This document shows, one piece after another, positions 16,269 through 23,695 of a stretch of DNA of 64,000 nucleotides (position 1 is the first letter of the stretch; the number at the start of each line of letters is the position of its first letter). Source of the stretch: CAVPTL01 sp963727235 (GTDB lineage: Bacteria; Actinomycetota; Thermoleophilia; Gaiellales; JAICJC01); contig CAVSFZ010000009.1 of NCBI GenBank assembly GCA_963727235.1, forward strand, positions 62,001-126,000. Direction: 5' to 3'. Both the position numbers and the translations under genes were made by a program. A model generated the notes under the pieces. That model had not been told where the DNA came from and did no database searches. It saw only the letters and a program-made list of their open reading frames with translations.

Positions 16269-16955
16269 CTATTGCGAGCGCACGTACTCGATGTACCCGC
16301 GCACGTCAGCCACCGGCTCGGTGTACGCATCGCCCAGGGCCCTCTCCACCGACGCCATGTACTCGGTCGCCCAGGCCGGGAAGTCGTAGTCGATCGAGTG
16401 CAGGAACTCGAGCGTCGCGCACAGGCGGATGTCGGCGATCGACGGCGAATCGCCGCCGATAAACGGCCTGCCGCCCAGAAAGAACGTGCGGTAGACGTCC
16501 AGCGGTTCGGCCAGCGCATCGATCGCAGCCTGCTGCGCCTCGGCCTTGTGGCTGTCGGCCAGATCGGAGGCACCAACCTCTCCGGGGTACTGCGGGAACG
16601 AAAGCACCGGATAGGTGGCCCTGGCGACCAGCGGGTAGAGCGTGCCGATCAGGTAGAACATCGCGCTGTCCACCATCGCCCGCTCCGCGGGATCGGTCGG
16701 GTAGAAGCGCTCGAGACCGTGCTTGTTGCACAGGTACTGCATGATCGCGCAGCTCTCCCACAGCGTCGCCCGGGGCAGCCCCTGCTCCTCGATCATGGGG
16801 GTCAGGTGGGCCGGATTCAGCTCCAGAAACTCCGGCGTGGTGGTCTTGCCCCAGGCGTCCACCTCTTCGAAGTCGAGCTCGGCCGCCCGCACGAATACGC
16901 GAGCGGTCAGGTTGTTGACGCTCGGCTTCAGGACATGAAGCGTGATCTCAGCCAT
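16269..16955 (-). CDS. Glutathione S-transferase-fold protein
   Basis: The 228-aa protein has an N-terminal thioredoxin-like domain (about 1-80), with LNPAHLTPMIEEQG containing the cis-proline and LWESCAIMQYL containing the E-S pair that binds the gamma-glutamyl group. The C-terminal all-helical domain contains GGRPFIGGDSPSIADI, the conserved N-capping box of GSTs. It probably conjugates or reduces electrophiles using a low-molecular-weight thiol. Because actinobacteria usually make mycothiol, the real thiol is open. GGAGG lies 5 bases upstream of ATG 16955. It sits 9 bases after the VOC gene in an evident operon. Confidence 0.85.
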   Translation of the reverse strand: MAEITLHVLKPSVNNLTARVFVRAAELDFEEVDAWGKTTTPEFLELNPAHLTPMIEEQGLPRATLWESCAIMQYLCNKHGLERFYPTDPAERAMVDSAMFYLIGTLYPLVARATYPVLSFPQYPGEVGASDLADSHKAEAQQAAIDALAEPLDVYRTFFLGGRPFIGGDSPSIADIRLCATLEFLHSIDYDFPAWATEYMASVERALGDAYTEPVADVRGYIEYVRSQ

Positions 16956-16964
16956 GAGTCCTCC

Positions 16965-17546
16965 TCAGTAGGGATTCTTGGGCGCCCGATCGTCCGACAG
17001 CGACGGCCGTGAACGCAGTATCAGAAGCTCGATCGCGTCGGACACGTGCAGCTCGGTGATGTTGCGGTCGCCCCGCTGGACGCGCAGCTTGTGCGCCTCG
17101 AGCAGCACGTCGGAGTGCGTGCACCCGAACGGCGGCTCGAACCGGTACGACGCCAGCTCGATCAAGAGCCCGAGCGGATCGGTGAAATAGATCGAGTCCA
17201 TGAACCCGCGATCCTTGACGCCGCTGTGCTCGATCTTTCGCTCGTCCAGCCGCTCCACCGCCTGCATGAAGGTCGCCTGCGACAGCGAGAAGGCGACGTG
17301 ATGGACACAGCCCGGATCGGTCGGCGTGCGACCGGGATCGGCGGTCCGCTCCTCGTTGGTGAAGATCGTGATCAGGCGACCGTCGCCGGGGTCGAAGTAC
17401 AGGTGGCTCTCAGCCGCGTTGTCGAGGTTCGGCTGCTCGAACACAAACGGCATACCCAACACGCCTTCCCAGAAGTCGATCGACGTCTGCCGGTCGGCGC
17501 CGGTGATGGTGATGTGGTGCACACCCTGGCTCTGCAATTTCCGCAT
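16965..17546 (-). CDS. VOC-family dioxygenase-like protein
   Basis: The 193-aa protein begins GVHHITITGADRQTSIDFWEG, the first metal-binding His of the extradiol dioxygenase/glyoxalase group. It has a second His in CVHHVAFSLS and a Glu in PLGLLIELASY, giving a plausible 2-His-1-Glu metal site across two VOC modules. A C-terminal extension of about 55 residues (HKLRVQRGDRNITEL...) is present; a similar tail occurs in ring-cleaving relatives, but no role is known. A GGGGAG ribosome site precedes ATG 17546. It is the first gene of the operon with the GST, pointing to detoxification of a reactive or aromatic compound. Confidence 0.8.
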   Translation of the reverse strand: MRKLQSQGVHHITITGADRQTSIDFWEGVLGMPFVFEQPNLDNAAESHLYFDPGDGRLITIFTNEERTADPGRTPTDPGCVHHVAFSLSQATFMQAVERLDERKIEHSGVKDRGFMDSIYFTDPLGLLIELASYRFEPPFGCTHSDVLLEAHKLRVQRGDRNITELHVSDAIELLILRSRPSLSDDRAPKNPY

Positions 17547-17606
17547 TCACGCACTCCCCGACGATGTCTGCTGACCGGCCGCTACAGGCTACCCGACACC
17601 CGCCGG

Positions 17607-17612
17607 TAGAGT
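17607..17612 (+). promoter_or_regulatory. -10 hexamer TAGAGT, leaderless start
   Basis: TAGAGT is 6 bases before GTG 17619. It lies in the divergent gap with the VOC operon. Confidence 0.55.
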
Positions 17613-17618
17613 GGTGAT

Positions 17619-18288
17619 GTGTTTCGGTCGGCCCGGCGACAGGTGGTGTACCCGCAGGCGGAGCACGCCCGCCTGGCGGCGGCGCTCGCGTTGCATTGGG
17701 GCAACCACGCGTTCGCACGGCCGTCGCTGCCGTTCCCGTCGTTCGTGCGCGGGGTCGCGCTGCACGATCGCGGCTACGGCCAGCTGGACGCCGACGGGAT
17801 CGGTGAGGTCGACCCGGATCGCTGGATCGCCATCCAGGAGGCCGGGTTTACGCCGGTCGGCGACGATCCCGGTGGTCGACCTGGTGGTCGCGATGCACGT
17901 GCAGCGGCTGGTGTCGTGGGGTCGCGGCGACGCCGACCAGGCGGTCGCTGCCCGCATGGCCGCCGAGCTGCCCCTCTATCAGGCGGCTGCGGGCGTCGAC
18001 GCGGCCGCCGCCGCGGCCGCCGACGCCGTCACCAACCTGTGCGACATGGTCGCGTTCGACTTCTGCGTGGAACGCGAGACCTCGGGCAGCGTCGCGGTGG
18101 CGCCGACCGCCGGGACCGAGCCGGTGGCGGTCAGCTACCACCTGGACGGCGCCGGGGGCATTGCGCTCTCCCCGTGGCCGCTGGGCGTGACCGAGCTGAG
18201 CGGCCTCGCGATCGCATTTCGGTCGCAGGACTACCCCCGCGTGCTCGACCCGGTGGTGGTCGAGTTCCACGTCAGGCCGGCATCGTGA
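17619..18288 (+). pseudogene. DUF3891-family gene with a +1 frame break
   Basis: Two frames together encode one DUF3891-like protein of about 222 aa. The first frame, from GTG 17619, gives QAEHARLAAALALHWGNH and VALHDRGYGQLDADGIGEVD. After GDD near 17869 the homology continues in the next frame with PVVDLVVAMHVQRLV and runs to the stop at 18286-18288. Removing one C from the CCC at 17868-17870 restores a single frame (GDDPVVD). The leaderless promoter TAGAGT is intact. DUF3891 proteins are HD-like in outline (HDRGY) but have no established function. Whether this is a true mutation or a sequence error cannot be told from the window. Confidence 0.72.
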
Positions 18289-18307
18289 TCCAAGGCTTTG
18301 CGCCGGG

Positions 18308-18335
18308 TGTCCGTTTTCGCGGCTCCCGTTCGTGG
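18308..18335 (+). promoter_or_regulatory. Candidate ECF-type promoter before the YCII/ECF42 operon
   Basis: TGTCCG at 18308-18313, a 17-base gap and CGTGG at 18331-18335 resemble the TGTCGA / CGTC-like promoters that ECF42 sigma factors are known to use at YCII (DGPF) genes. This would make the operon autoregulated. The -35 differs from that consensus, so this is tentative. Confidence 0.3.
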
Positions 18336-18369
18336 TGTTCATGTCCACGCTCTCGAGAAGGAGGAGAAC

Positions 18370-18714
18370 ATGAAGTACATGCTCTTGATCAACACCGGCA
18401 ACGGGTCGTCTGAGTGGGATCAGCTCTCTGAGGACCAGCAGAACGCGGTGATGGCTGAGTACTACGCGATCTCGGAGTCGCCCGGAGTCGTGGGCGGCGC
18501 GCAGCTGCAGCCGACCGACACAGCAACCACAGTGCGCGTCCAAAACGGACAGACGCTGACGACCGACGGCCCGTTTCCCGAGATGAAGGAGACGCTGGGC
18601 GGCTACTACCTGTTCGAGGGCGAGGACCTCGACGCCGCCATCGAGCTGGCCGCCCGGATCCCCGCCGCCCGCTTCGGCGGCTCGGTCGAGGTGCGCCCGC
18701 TGGCGGAGATGTAG
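18370..18714 (+). CDS. YCII/DGPF-domain protein
   Basis: This 114-aa protein of the YCII-related family starts MKYMLLINTG and contains TTDGPFPEMKETLGGYYLFEGEDL, the DGPF signature that names the group, then ARIPAARFGGSVEVRPL at the end. YCII folds are ferredoxin-like dimers with a possible His/Asp active site; the cellular role of the DGPF group is not established. AAGGAGGAG at 18358-18366 is a strong ribosome-binding site for ATG 18370. Three bases separate its stop from the sigma factor start, the standard pairing of YCII genes with ECF42 sigma factors. Confidence 0.9.
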   Translation: MKYMLLINTGNGSSEWDQLSEDQQNAVMAEYYAISESPGVVGGAQLQPTDTATTVRVQNGQTLTTDGPFPEMKETLGGYYLFEGEDLDAAIELAARIPAARFGGSVEVRPLAEM

Positions 18715-18717
18715 CGG

Positions 18718-19872
18718 TTGCTCGAGCAGGTCTTCCGCGACGAGTGGGGGCGGGTGCTCGCGTCCCTGGTGGGCTTCCTCGGCGACTTCGACCTGGCCGA
18801 GGAAGCCACCCAGGACGCCTTTGCCGTTGCCGCCGAGCGGTGGCCCCGTGAGGGCGTCCCGCCGAACCCCGGCGGGTGGCTGGTGATCACCGCCCGCAAC
18901 CGAGCCATCGACCGGCTCCGCCGCGAGCGCACCCTGAATGCAAAGACACGCCTGCTGGAGGTGGCCCAGGTGCCGCCGCAGCGCCCTGAGGAGAACACGA
19001 CGTTTCCCGACGAACGACTCGAGCTGATCTTCACCTGCTGCCACCCGGCGTTGGCGGTCGATGCCCAGGTGGCGCTCACGCTGCGGACCCTGGGCGGGCT
19101 GACCACCGAGGAGATCGCCCACGCGTTCCTGGTTCCTCCGGCGACCATGACCAAGCGCCTCACCCGGGCGAAGCGAAAGATCAGAGACGCCGGCATCCCG
19201 TTTCGGGTGCCGCCCGCACACCTGCTGCCCGAGCGCCAGGCGGCGGTGTTGGCGGTCGTCTACCTGATCTACAACGAGGGCTACGGCGGCCGCACCGAGC
19301 TGGCCGCCGAGGCGATCCGGCTGGGGCGCGCACTGGCCGAGCTGATGCCCGACGAGCCCGAAGTCCAGGGTCTGCTGGCGCTGATGCTGCTGCACGACTC
19401 CCGCCGCGACGCGCGCTTCCGCGACGGCGAGCTGGTGCTGCTCGACGATCAGGATCGCAGCCGGTGGGACTCGGCCGAGATCGAGGAGGGGCGGCGGGTG
19501 CTGGAACGCGGGATCGCGCTGCGCGGCAACGGGCCGTACGTGATCCAGGCGGCGATCGCGTCGCTGCACGCCGATCCGGTGGTCGACTGGGCCGAGGTCG
19601 CGGCACTGTACGGCCGGCTGGCCGAGTTGACCGGATCGCCGGTGGTGGAGCTCAACCGGGCGATCGCGGTGGCCCAGTCCGACGGCGCGGCGGCCGGGCT
19701 TTCGCTGGTCGACGAGCTCGACCTGGACGACTTCCAGTACCTGCACTCGACCCGCGCCGACCTGCTCCGGCGGCTCGGCCGAACCGACGATGCCCGCGCG
19801 GCCTACGAGCGTGCTTTGGAGCTCGCCCAGACTGCTCCCGAGCGGCGACTTCCTGGCAAAGCGGGTGGCTGA
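18718..19872 (+). CDS. ECF42-type RNA polymerase sigma factor with TPR-like C-terminal extension
   Basis: The protein of about 384 aa has sigma-70 regions 2 (WGRVLASLVGFLGDFDLAEEATQDAF) and 4 (TLGGLTTEEIAHAFLVPPATMTKRL), then the long helical DUF6596/TPR-like extension of ECF42 sigma factors, including HLLPERQAAVLAVVYLIYNEGY and VELNRAIAVAQ. The start is TTG at 18718, three bases after the YCII stop. At the 3' end the expected C-terminus ERRFLAKRVAELG is broken. The frame as given ends ERRLPGKAGG, but removal of the A at 19848 gives ERRFLAKRVAELGSPRE with a stop near 19894. The last few residues are therefore altered by a one-base insertion, or the base is an error. The sigma factor probably reads its own operon. 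Confidence 0.85.
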   Translation: MLEQVFRDEWGRVLASLVGFLGDFDLAEEATQDAFAVAAERWPREGVPPNPGGWLVITARNRAIDRLRRERTLNAKTRLLEVAQVPPQRPEENTTFPDERLELIFTCCHPALAVDAQVALTLRTLGGLTTEEIAHAFLVPPATMTKRLTRAKRKIRDAGIPFRVPPAHLLPERQAAVLAVVYLIYNEGYGGRTELAAEAIRLGRALAELMPDEPEVQGLLALMLLHDSRRDARFRDGELVLLDDQDRSRWDSAEIEEGRRVLERGIALRGNGPYVIQAAIASLHADPVVDWAEVAALYGRLAELTGSPVVELNRAIAVAQSDGAAAGLSLVDELDLDDFQYLHSTRADLLRRLGRTDDARAAYERALELAQTAPERRLPGKAGG

Positions 19873-19923
19873 GCTGGGCTCCCCGCGGGAGTGACTGTGG
19901 CTGGGTACGCTCCAGCCTCATGC

Positions 19924-20359
19924 GTGCCGCACGTCCCACCCACCCGGCATCTGCTGCGGGCCAAGGATACGATCGACGCGCGCTATCGCGATCCCCTGGA
20001 CGTGCCGGCGCTGGCGCGGGTCGCGCACGTCTCGCCGGCGCATTTCAGCCGCGAGTTTCGCCGCGCGTTCGGAGTCAACCCCGCACCAGTATCTGCTGAC
20101 TCGGAGACTGGAGCGGGCGGCCGAGCTCCTGCGCAACACCGACCGCAGCGTCGCTGAGATCTGCATGACGGTCGGGCTGCGCAGCGTCGGCTCGTTCACG
20201 ACCAGCTTCGGCCGCGCCTACGGCCTCTCCCCCACCGCGTATCGCGCCGCCCATCCACCGGCATCGGCCCACGCCCGCGTGCCCACCTGCGTGCTGCTTG
20301 CCTGGTCGCGACCCGAGCACCGCAGTTTTGAAGAAGACAGGTCAGTGAGCCCCGACTAG
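19924..20359 (+). pseudogene. AraC-family regulator with a frame break
   Basis: The first frame gives TRHLLRAKDTIDARYRDPLD and HVSPAHFSREFRRAFGVNP, the first helix-turn-helix of AraC-type DNA-binding domains. The second helix-turn-helix (HQYLLTRRLERAAELLRNTD, EICMTVGLRSVGSFTTSFGRAYG) follows in the next frame after the CCCC at 20079-20082. One base fewer restores a single protein of about 145 aa. It has no ligand-binding domain. The start is unsure: an in-frame GTG at 19924, or ATG 19920 with a second shift; TACGCT at 19906-19911 could serve as -10. It directly precedes a VOC gene that it probably controlled. Confidence 0.7.
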
Positions 20360-20398
20360 CGTTAGCTCCGACCGAGAAACCGACCATCGGAGAGCACA

Positions 20399-20815
20399 AT
20401 GTTGAAGCGTCTCACCCACGTGAACGTCTGGGTCAGCGATCAGGACGAGGCCCTGGAGTTTTACACCGACAAGCTCGGTATGGAGGTGCGCGAGGACGTC
20501 ACCATCGCCGAGATGGGCAACTTCCGCTGGCTGACGGTGGGCCTGCCTGGGCAGACGGACGTCGCCCTGGCGCTGCTGCCGGTGCCCGGCCCTCCGGTGT
20601 TCGACGACGAGACTCGCGACCAGCTGAACGCGATCGTGTCCAAGGGCGCGGCCGGCGGACTGTTCTTCGCCGTCGACGACTGCCGGGAGACGTTCAAGCA
20701 GCTTCAGAGCCGCGGAGTCGAGTTCCTGCAGGAGCCGACCGAGCAGCCCTACGGCATCGACGCCGGCTTCCGCGACCCCTCCGGCAACCAGATCCGGATG
20801 GCCCAGTTGGGATAG
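20399..20815 (+). CDS. VOC-family (glyoxalase/bleomycin-resistance-like) protein
   Basis: This 138-aa single-domain VOC protein starts LKRLTHVNVWVSDQDEALEF with the family His in the first strand. VGLPGQTDVALALLP is in the middle, and the end is GIDAGFRDPSGNQIRMAQ, where an Arg replaces the usual metal-ligand Glu of the last strand. Members act as metalloenzymes or as drug-binding resistance proteins; the changed ligand argues against a standard glyoxalase. GGAGAG at 20389-20394 precedes ATG 20399. The AraC-type regulator lies 39 bases upstream in the same direction, a common pairing. Confidence 0.85.
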   Translation: MLKRLTHVNVWVSDQDEALEFYTDKLGMEVREDVTIAEMGNFRWLTVGLPGQTDVALALLPVPGPPVFDDETRDQLNAIVSKGAAGGLFFAVDDCRETFKQLQSRGVEFLQEPTEQPYGIDAGFRDPSGNQIRMAQLG

Positions 20816-20826
20816 CCGAGACCGGA

Positions 20827-20832
20827 TAGGCT
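20827..20832 (+). promoter_or_regulatory. -10 hexamer TAGGCT, leaderless start
   Basis: It is 6 bases before GTG 20839 of the agmatinase-like gene. Confidence 0.6.
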
Positions 20833-20838
20833 CTGGCG

Positions 20839-21806
20839 GTGATCGACCCCGAGAAGCGCTGGGCGCATATCGCCAGACGGCAAGCCGGACTACGCCGGAC
20901 TGCTGACCTACGCAGGCCTGCCGTACACCGAGGAACCCGGGGAGCTGGCCGGATTCGACGTCGCCATCATCGGTGCGCCGATGGACGAGCTGGTGTCGGA
21001 CCGGCCCGGCACCCGGTTCGGGCCGCGGGCGATCCGCTCGGCGAGCGCCCCCGGCGGGCCGCACCTGGAGGCCGGCATCGACGCGTTCACCACCCTCAAG
21101 ATCGTCGACTTCGGCGACGCCGCCATCGTGCCCGCCGATCCGGTTGCCTCTCACGCCGCCATCCGCGACATCATGCGCCACCGTGGCGGCCGCCGGGGTG
21201 CTGCCGCTTCTGCTGGGCGGCGATCACTCGATCACGCTGCCGGAGGTGACCGCACTGGCCGCCCGGCACGGGCCGGTCGGGCTGATCCACTTCGACACCC
21301 ACACCGATACCGCCGCCGAGCTGTGGGGCCAGACGCTGTCCCACGGCACGCCCATGTACCGGCTGGTGGAAGAGGGCCACGTCGACCCCAGCCGCTATGT
21401 CCAGATCGGGCTGCGCGGCTACTGGCCGGGCGAGGCGGAGTTCGCATGGCAGCGGGAGCGCGGGATCACCAGTTTTTTCGCCCACGACGTGCGCGACCAG
21501 GGCATCCGGGCGGTGGTCGCCCAGACGCTTGCGATCGTGGGCGAGGGGCCGGTGATGTTGACGGTCGACGTGGACGTGCTGGATCCGGCGTTCGCGCCGG
21601 GCACCGGTACGCCCGAGCCGGGCGGACTCACCTCCAGCGAGCTGCTGCTGGCGACCCGCCTGATCGCAGCCCACGTCGACCTGGTCGGGGCCGATGTGGT
21701 CGAGGTGGCGCCCACGGCGGTCGGGTCGGCCGACGTCACCGCGCTGGTGGCCGAACGAATCATCCGCGAGATCCTCACCGGCATCGCCCTCAAACGCCAG
21801 GGGTGA
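20839..21806 (+). pseudogene. Agmatinase/arginase-family gene with two frame breaks
   Basis: Three successive frames encode one ureohydrolase of about 320 aa. From GTG 20839 the reading is DPEKRWAH. After about 20870 it moves one base on to PDGKPDYAGLLTYAGLPYTE and GAPMDELVSDRPGTRFGPRA. After about 21180 it moves another base on to VAAAGVLPLLLGGDHSITLP. All manganese ligands are intact: His in GGDHS, Asp/His/Asp in HFDTHTDT, and the two Asp of VDVDVLDPAF. Each break is one extra base. The coding quality between the breaks and the intact leaderless promoter mean that either the mutations are very recent or the consensus sequence has errors. The TGA stop (21804-21806) lies in repeat R8. Confidence 0.75.
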
Positions 21807-21834
21807 ATATTGGTGCCAGGCACCAATTATTCAC
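21803..21834. repeat. Palindromic repeat R8 (AATT type, one base missing)
   Basis: In this 32-base copy the left arm reads GTGAATATTGG and the right arm CCAATTATTCAC, so one A is bulged. It carries the TGA of the agmatinase-like gene. Confidence 0.92.
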
Positions 21835-21837
21835 TGC

Positions 21838-21843
21838 TACCGT
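21838..21843 (+). promoter_or_regulatory. -10 hexamer TACCGT, leaderless start
   Basis: It is 6 bases before ATG 21850 and starts 4 bases after repeat R8. Confidence 0.5.
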
Positions 21844-21849
21844 GTGGGG

Positions 21850-22059
21850 ATGGCGGGTTTTGTGCTCAAGCGGGATGAGCAGGGGCGGATGTCCCTTCGG
21901 GTACAGGGCTGCTGCGGGAACTTCGAGCGCTGGCAGTCCGAGTACGACCGGGCGTTCGCCGAGCAGGTGCTGCGCGACGGCGGGCGGGTCGAGAGCCGGA
22001 CCGAGCACGAACTGGTGCTGATCGATCGCAAGGGCCGGCGCCACAGCGTCAGTGCCTGA
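21850..22059 (+). CDS. Small conserved-looking protein (69 aa)
   Basis: The 69-aa soluble protein contains VQGCCGNFERWQSEYDRAFAEQV in its middle and ends ESRTEHELVLIDRKGRRHSVSA. It has two adjacent cysteines, a central amphipathic helix and two C-terminal strands. I do not recognise a family. Its length, clean codon periodicity and own -10 box with the 6-base spacing support it as a gene. The start ATG 21850 follows from that spacing; the open frame continues upstream through the repeat without a signal. It is followed by a remnant of a DUF2461 gene, with which no link is visible. Confidence 0.65.
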   Translation: MAGFVLKRDEQGRMSLRVQGCCGNFERWQSEYDRAFAEQVLRDGGRVESRTEHELVLIDRKGRRHSVSA

Positions 22060-22065
22060 ACCGCG

Positions 22066-22185
22066 GTGCGCCCGACCTTCGACCAGCAGGTGAACGCCCC
22101 CATGGTCGCGTTGGTCGCGGAGCTCGAGCCGCGGCTGGGGGTCGGCCCCAGCAGCACCGAGCCCGTCCGGGGCCGCGTCGGCTGA
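22066..22185 (+). pseudogene. Possible remnant of a DUF2461-family gene
   Basis: This 39-residue frame reads RPTFDQQVNAPMVALVAELE then PRLGVG. It resembles the N-terminal helix of DUF2461 proteins, in which a tyrosine- or phenylalanine-containing stretch is followed by V.APM..L..EL...G. The upstream NNSKxYW block and the downstream RP.RDxRFSxDKxPYK block, which define the family, are missing. It is most likely a degraded fragment; a chance frame cannot be ruled out. Confidence 0.4.
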
Positions 22186-22256
22186 GAACCGACGTCGAGC
22201 CCCGAGTTGTATTAGGGTCAATCGTTACGTTCCATATTCCACCGATCGGGGGCACC

Positions 22257-23606
22257 ATGACTGTCGCTGTGGAAGAGGGCATGCTGGCTGCGCTGGAGGG
22301 GTTCTCGGGCACAATCGTTCGCCCAGGTGACCCGGACTACGACGATGTCCGCCGCGTCTACAACGGCATGATCGATCGCAGACCGGCCCTGATAGCCCGC
22401 TGCCGTGGAGCGGCGGACGTGGTGGCCGCACTCGCCGCCGCGCGCGCGAACGGCTTCGAGATCTCGGTGCGCGGCGGAGGACACGGGGTGGCGGGGCACT
22501 GCGTCCGCGACGACGCGCTCATGATCGATCTCTCCCAGATGCGAGGCATCCACGTCGATCCGGTGGCGCGAACCGCCCGTGTGGAGCCCGGGGTGACATG
22601 GGCCGAGCTGAATCGCGAGACCCACCTGCACGGGCTGGCGGTCACGGGCGGAACGGTCTCGACCACGGGCATCTCCGGCCTCACGCTGGGAGGCGGGCTG
22701 GGATGGCTGATGCCAAAGTACGGATTGGCCTGCGACAACCTGATCTCGGCCGACGTGGTCACCGCCGACGGCCGGCTGGTCACCGCCGACGCCGGCGAGC
22801 ACCACGACCTGCACTGGGCACTTCGCGGCGGAGGTGGCAGCTTCGGCATCGTCACCTCGTTCGAGTACCAGCTGCACCCGATCGGGCCGACGATCACCGG
22901 CGGGCTGCTCGCCTATCCACTGACCGCCGCCGCCGATCTGCTGCGGTTCTACCGAGAGTTCACCGTGGACGCCCCGGACGAACTCGGGCTGGTGTGCGGC
23001 GTCGTGCATGCGCCGGACGGCTCCGGAATGAAGCTGGCCGCCATGGTCGTCTGCCACTGCGGCGGCGACGAGCAGGCACAGCGGGATCTCCAGCCGGCGC
23101 TCGGGTTCGGCGAGCCGGTGATGGCCCAGGTCGGCCCGATGCCGTATCCCGCCATCAACCAGCTGCTGGACGCGGCATATCCCAAGGGCTCGATGAACTA
23201 CTGGAAGTCGACGTTCGTGAAAGACCTCTCCGATGGGTTCATCGACGCGGCGATCGGAAGGTTCGAGGCCTGCCCATCGCCGTCCACCGCGCTGGTATTC
23301 GAGCACTTCCACGGAGCAGCCACCCGGGTGCCCGTCGAGGCCACGGCCTTCCCGCATCGACTGCCCGGCCACAACCTGCTGATCACCTCGGTATGGGCTG
23401 ACCCCGAGCACAACGCCGCGAATGTGGCGTGGACGCGCGAAACGATGGAGGCGCTGGCGCCCGGGCTGGGATCACGCCGATACCTCAACTACCTGTCCGA
23501 GGACGACGACGCAACCACCGCCGCGTCCGCGTTTGGCCCAAATCAGGAGCGACTGCTGCGAGTCAAGCGCGAGTACGACCCCGGGAACGTGTTTCACGTG
23601 CTGTAG
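22257..23606 (+). CDS. FAD-linked oxidase (berberine-bridge/BBE family)
   Basis: This 449-aa flavoenzyme has FAD-binding domain 4 at about 45-215. It includes ISVRGGGHGVAGHCVRDDAL, where the first His is the usual site of covalent FAD attachment, and SGLTLGGGLGWLMPKYGLACDN, where the second (Cys) attachment site is not obvious. A substrate domain follows, and the BBE segment NYLSEDDDATTAASAFG...RLLRVKREYDPGNVFHV closes the protein. Such enzymes oxidise alcohols, sugars or alkaloid-like substrates with oxygen. GGGGGC lies a few bases before ATG 22257. The fragment at the left window edge is a paralogue. The Erm-like gene begins 20-42 bases downstream with its own promoter. Confidence 0.9.
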   Translation: MTVAVEEGMLAALEGFSGTIVRPGDPDYDDVRRVYNGMIDRRPALIARCRGAADVVAALAAARANGFEISVRGGGHGVAGHCVRDDALMIDLSQMRGIHVDPVARTARVEPGVTWAELNRETHLHGLAVTGGTVSTTGISGLTLGGGLGWLMPKYGLACDNLISADVVTADGRLVTADAGEHHDLHWALRGGGGSFGIVTSFEYQLHPIGPTITGGLLAYPLTAAADLLRFYREFTVDAPDELGLVCGVVHAPDGSGMKLAAMVVCHCGGDEQAQRDLQPALGFGEPVMAQVGPMPYPAINQLLDAAYPKGSMNYWKSTFVKDLSDGFIDAAIGRFEACPSPSTALVFEHFHGAATRVPVEATAFPHRLPGHNLLITSVWADPEHNAANVAWTRETMEALAPGLGSRRYLNYLSEDDDATTAASAFGPNQERLLRVKREYDPGNVFHVL

Positions 23607-23613
23607 GACACGA

Positions 23614-23619
23614 TAAGCT
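23614..23619 (+). promoter_or_regulatory. -10 hexamer TAAGCT before the Erm-like gene
   Basis: It is 7 bases before ATG 23627, which opens a 22-codon frame overlapping the methyltransferase start. It suggests a leaderless transcript beginning at 23627. Confidence 0.5.
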
Positions 23620-23626
23620 CTCCGGG

Positions 23627-23695
23627 ATGACCACGACCCGCTTCCTCCGTGGCAGGCCGGCGCGCTCGCAGCGCGTCGCCACCGCGCGCCCATAG
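23627..23695 (+). other. Possible 22-codon leader peptide, or the N-terminus of a frameshifted methyltransferase
   Basis: This frame opens at the ATG placed by the -10 box and reads MTTTRFLRGRPARSQRVATA before ending at TAG 23693-23695. It overlaps the methyltransferase frame by 47 bases. Erm genes are often controlled by such leader peptides through ribosome stalling. Alternatively one surplus base splits a single N-terminus, as in nearby genes. The sequence does not decide between these. Confidence 0.35.

Noticed and set aside
17848..19746. 632-codon minus-strand frame across the DUF3891, YCII and ECF42 genes
   Set aside because: Its product is Gln/His/Arg-rich low-complexity sequence typical of antisense frames in GC-rich DNA. 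The opposite strand has recognisable domains.
17619..21806. Programmed ribosomal frameshifting in the broken genes
   Set aside because: The breaks occur in unrelated genes, at different sequences and without slippery heptamers or downstream structures that I can see. Mutation or sequence error is simpler.
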